The notes under the pieces were generated by a model, which had not been told where the DNA came from, did not search any database, and saw nothing but the letters and a program-made list of their open reading frames with translations. The position numbers and the translations under genes are program-made. Below, in pieces: positions 61,837-64,000 of a stretch of DNA of 64,000 bases (position 1 is its first letter; the number at the start of each line of letters is the position of its first letter). Source of the stretch: Candidatus Scalindua sp. SCAELEC01 (lineage in GTDB: Bacteria > Planctomycetota > Brocadiia > Brocadiales > Scalinduaceae); the NCBI GenBank assembly GCA_004282745.1, contig SHMT01000004.1, forward strand, positions 62,001 through 126,000, read 5' to 3'.

Positions 61837-63180
61837 ATGAAGATACTGAAAAAATACACATCGAAGCCTGGGGTGGCTATCGTTATCAGTTTTATGATCT
61901 TCATCTTCATTGGCGCTTCCCTGCTTATGCTACCCCAGGCGACAACCGATGGGAGAGGCGCCTCGTTTATCGATGCTATTTTTACCTCTACGTCTGCGGT
62001 GTGTGTAACCGGCCTCATTGTGCAGGAAACATCACTCTACTTTTCCCGTTTCGGCCATATTGTCATACTGGCGCTTATCCAGATTGGCGGATTGGGCATC
62101 ATGACCTCTTACATGTTCCTGAGTATGGCTATCGGCAAGAGGCTCTTAATTTCTCAACAGGTTACGATGAAGGGTGTGTTTGATACCGAGTATGGTGATG
62201 GAATTAAGAGAACCGTCTTATTCATTGTGACATCAACATTTATTATTGAGGGGATAGGGGCAACTGTTTTGGCCATCCACTGGTCCGATGGCCCCTTAGG
62301 TAGAGACCTATTCTACGCACTATTCCACTCGATAAGCGCTTTTTGTAATGCAGGTTTCTCGCTCGATAGCGAGAGCCTGGCGCCGTACCAGACTGACCCA
62401 ACCGTAAACCTCACAATTGTGTCTCTTATTATTGCGGGGGGGATAGGATTCAGCGTTTTAATTAATCTGTCGGACCTTTTGACACCCTCTCGGGAGAGAA
62501 ACAGAAAACGGAAGCTTACTCTTCACACCAAGATAGTGTTGACCACAACGGGAATATTAATTATAGTGGGTACAATTCTCTTTTACACATTTGAGTATGA
62601 GCATACATTGGCCTCCCTTTCCGTCACGGATAAGATCTTTGTGTCTCTCTTTCAATCTGTTACTACAAGAACGGCGGGATTTACCATGGTTGATGTTGGT
62701 GGCCTTACCGCACCCACGTTTTTGTATTTTATTTTCTTCATGTTTATTGGTGGTTCACCCGGTTCTACTGCAGGGGGAATCAAAACAAGCACGCTCTTTG
62801 TAATCGCCATCCTCGTTTACAATCTTTTTCGAGGACGAGAGGATATCGAGATATCTGGACGTACGATTCCGAAACGGACGGTACTGAAAGCGGTCTCTCT
62901 CGTAACAATCTCTCTCTTTACGGTTATGGTATTTAGTATGTTCCTACTCCATTCAGAAGATGCCCCCTTTCAGGACATCATATTTGAGGCATTTTCGGCG
63001 TTTGGGACCGTTGGGCTTAGTTGTGGATTAACACCATCCCTTTCTCCAGGAGGGAAGATGGTTGTCTGTCTATTAATGCTTGTTGGAAGAGTAGGGCCAT
63101 TAACTATGGCACTCATTATCGGGAGGAAGATTGTTGAGAAAAAGGTCCGGTTCCCTGAAGAGAACATAGTTGTGGGATAA
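61837..63180 (+). CDS. KtrB/TrkH-type potassium uptake protein
   Basis: A 447-residue membrane protein with the four-fold pore repeat of the Trk/Ktr/HKT superfamily. The filter loops are STSAVCVTGL (about residue 59), HSISAFCNAGFSL, TTRTAGFTMVD and AFGTVGLSCGLTP, each with the selectivity-filter glycine. The short length and N-terminus are closer to KtrB than to TrkH. It imports potassium with an RCK subunit (KtrA/TrkA), which is not seen in the remaining window, so the partner is encoded elsewhere. No clear ribosome-binding site precedes the ATG. Confidence 0.9.
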   Translation: MKILKKYTSKPGVAIVISFMIFIFIGASLLMLPQATTDGRGASFIDAIFTSTSAVCVTGLIVQETSLYFSRFGHIVILALIQIGGLGIMTSYMFLSMAIGKRLLISQQVTMKGVFDTEYGDGIKRTVLFIVTSTFIIEGIGATVLAIHWSDGPLGRDLFYALFHSISAFCNAGFSLDSESLAPYQTDPTVNLTIVSLIIAGGIGFSVLINLSDLLTPSRERNRKRKLTLHTKIVLTTTGILIIVGTILFYTFEYEHTLASLSVTDKIFVSLFQSVTTRTAGFTMVDVGGLTAPTFLYFIFFMFIGGSPGSTAGGIKTSTLFVIAILVYNLFRGREDIEISGRTIPKRTVLKAVSLVTISLFTVMVFSMFLLHSEDAPFQDIIFEAFSAFGTVGLSCGLTPSLSPGGKMVVCLLMLVGRVGPLTMALIIGRKIVEKKVRFPEENIVVG

Positions 63181-63278
63181 TTATTTGTGAAGGATACCTG
63201 TGTGAGGAGAGATCCTGTGCTGGAGACAAAAGTTTCTGCTACGGTTTATTAGGTTGAACTGTGATAAAAACGGTGATC

Positions 63279-63358
63279 ACGCAAAGCCGCAAAGATCGCT
63301 AAGCATCGTAATGAATTCCTCCTTTTGAGTCTCTTAGCGCTCTTCGCGGCTTTGGGTG
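63279..63358. repeat. Inverted repeat with CGCAAAG arms
   Basis: The left arm (63279-63303, ACGCAAAGCCGCAAAGATCG then CTAAG) and the right arm (63333-63358, CTTAGCGCTCTTCGCGGCTT then TGGGT) are imperfect inverted copies of about 25 bp around a 29-base centre. Repeats of this CGCAAAGCCGCAAAG type occur dispersed in many environmental genomes. It lies about 100 bases after the potassium transporter gene and may act as a weak terminator or be a mobile remnant. Confidence 0.6.
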
Positions 63359-63481
63359 AGGGGAATATGACAAAAGATCGGTGCGTGAAACGCACCCTAC
63401 ATAAAGATCAATCAGGTCTGTTTTGGTATCGTGATGCAAAACAACTTTATTTTTATCTCGTGATAAAAGAAGGGGATGGGT

Positions 63482-64000
63482 ATGAAAGTGATGGCTCAGG
63501 TAAGGGTAATAATTGGTGTTTCCTGTTTCATTGTAACGGTATGTGCGTTTTGCTATTTGGATCCGGTACTGGCCGGTCCGGGCCTTAGGATTTAAGATTG
63601 AATTCTGGAGATACGTCAGGCAATGGACACTCTACTTTTCCCCAGATAAGTAGTGACGGTAACGGGCACGTATATGTGGCATGGAAGGATAGGCGAAACG
63701 GAAGCAATGACATCTATTTTAACTATTTTTTCGTAGATGGAATCGTCAATGTAAATGATTCTGTAGCAGTCCATCCTATAGCAGGTACTCACCAGTGGAG
63801 TTCGGATACAACCGATTGTCCGGACGGGTTTGTCGGGAAGTTTAGTTTTGATGTGGAGATCAAGAGTAGGAGCGATAAGCCGCTTTCTGATTTAGCGATT
63901 CAGATTGTAGCGTTGACAGGAGGAAATGTATTGATGGTTGCCGATGGAGAGTCCGGGAATGGGGGGACAACCCTGACCGTACCGGAAGAGGGTAGCTATT
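63482..64000 (+). pseudogene. Frameshifted secreted repeat protein gene (BNR/sialidase-like), cut by window edge
   Basis: An ATG at 63482 after AAGGGGATGGG opens a signal peptide (VIIGVSCFIVTVCAF and a LAGP end), but the frame stops at TAA 63593. From 63589 the -1 frame reads DLRLNSGDTSGNGHSTFPQI, then GNGHVYVAWKDRRNGSNDI, typical of BNR/sialidase-type beta-propeller repeats, and continues open to the window edge with a second domain (FVGKFSFDVEIKSRSDKPLS). The signal peptide and mature part thus lie in different frames. This is either a real frameshift, programmed slippage or an assembly error. The gene start and repeat content are read directly; the family is inferred. Confidence 0.6.

Overview
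The window is AT-rich bacterial chromosome with dense, mostly plus-strand genes. It carries no rRNA, tRNA, CRISPR array or prophage that I can recognise. Three things suggest a planctomycete-like Gram-negative organism, possibly an anammox-type (Brocadiales/Scalindua-like) lineage: an exosortase-A (XrtA) type exopolysaccharide locus, the low G+C, and the mix of HydG/HydE-like radical SAM enzymes, SMUG1-type uracil glycosylase and tandem universal stress proteins. This assignment is inference, because no marker gene settles it.

Region 1 (about 1-29,240) is a long surface-polysaccharide locus. It has a flippase (Wzx), a Wzy/O-ligase, two GtrB-like polyprenyl-phosphate glycosyltransferases, an ArnT/PMT-like membrane glycosyltransferase, and the XrtA-associated polysaccharide deacetylase, FemAB-like protein and AsnB-like amidotransferase. 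It also has seven further cytoplasmic glycosyltransferases, a sulfotransferase and a hexapeptide acyltransferase. Less expected members are a rhamnogalacturonan-lyase-like protein, a glycoside-hydrolase-like protein and a beta-CASP metallo-RNase. Exosortase itself is not in the window. Export (Wza-like, 51,698) and nucleotide-sugar/amino-sugar supply (GlmU-like and GlmM, 52,660-55,204; GmhB-like, 51,027) lie farther right.

Region 2 (29,900-45,000) holds mainly housekeeping genes: a ParB-like protein, an orphan hydantoinase A, Ppx/GppA, CheX, a pyruvate-decarboxylase-type enzyme, Sir2, MurA, and the ffh-rpsP-trmD-rplS-yraN translation/secretion cluster. Region 3 (45,000-56,100) has a methyltransferase, small exported proteins, three universal stress protein genes (the last one a fragment) coupled to SMUG1, GmhB, Wza, GlmU/GlmM and LolA.

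Region 4 (56,200-64,000) contains the most unusual genes. On the minus strand, a complete HydG follows an upstream protein that fuses an N-terminal HypC-like chaperone domain ([NiFe] hydrogenase maturation) to a HydE radical SAM domain ([FeFe] hydrogenase maturation). No HydF or hydrogenase is in view. To the right are another radical SAM protein, a KtrB/TrkH potassium transporter and a frameshifted, window-edge gene for a secreted repeat protein.

The window also carries a network of small non-autonomous elements. The main one is a 145-bp MITE with 16-bp terminal inverted repeats and 6-bp TANNTA target duplications, seen in eight copies. Three of these copies carry the same 109-bp second element nested at the same TA. 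One MITE has landed inside the 5' end of the ArnT-like gene and displaced its start codon. No transposase for either family is in the window.
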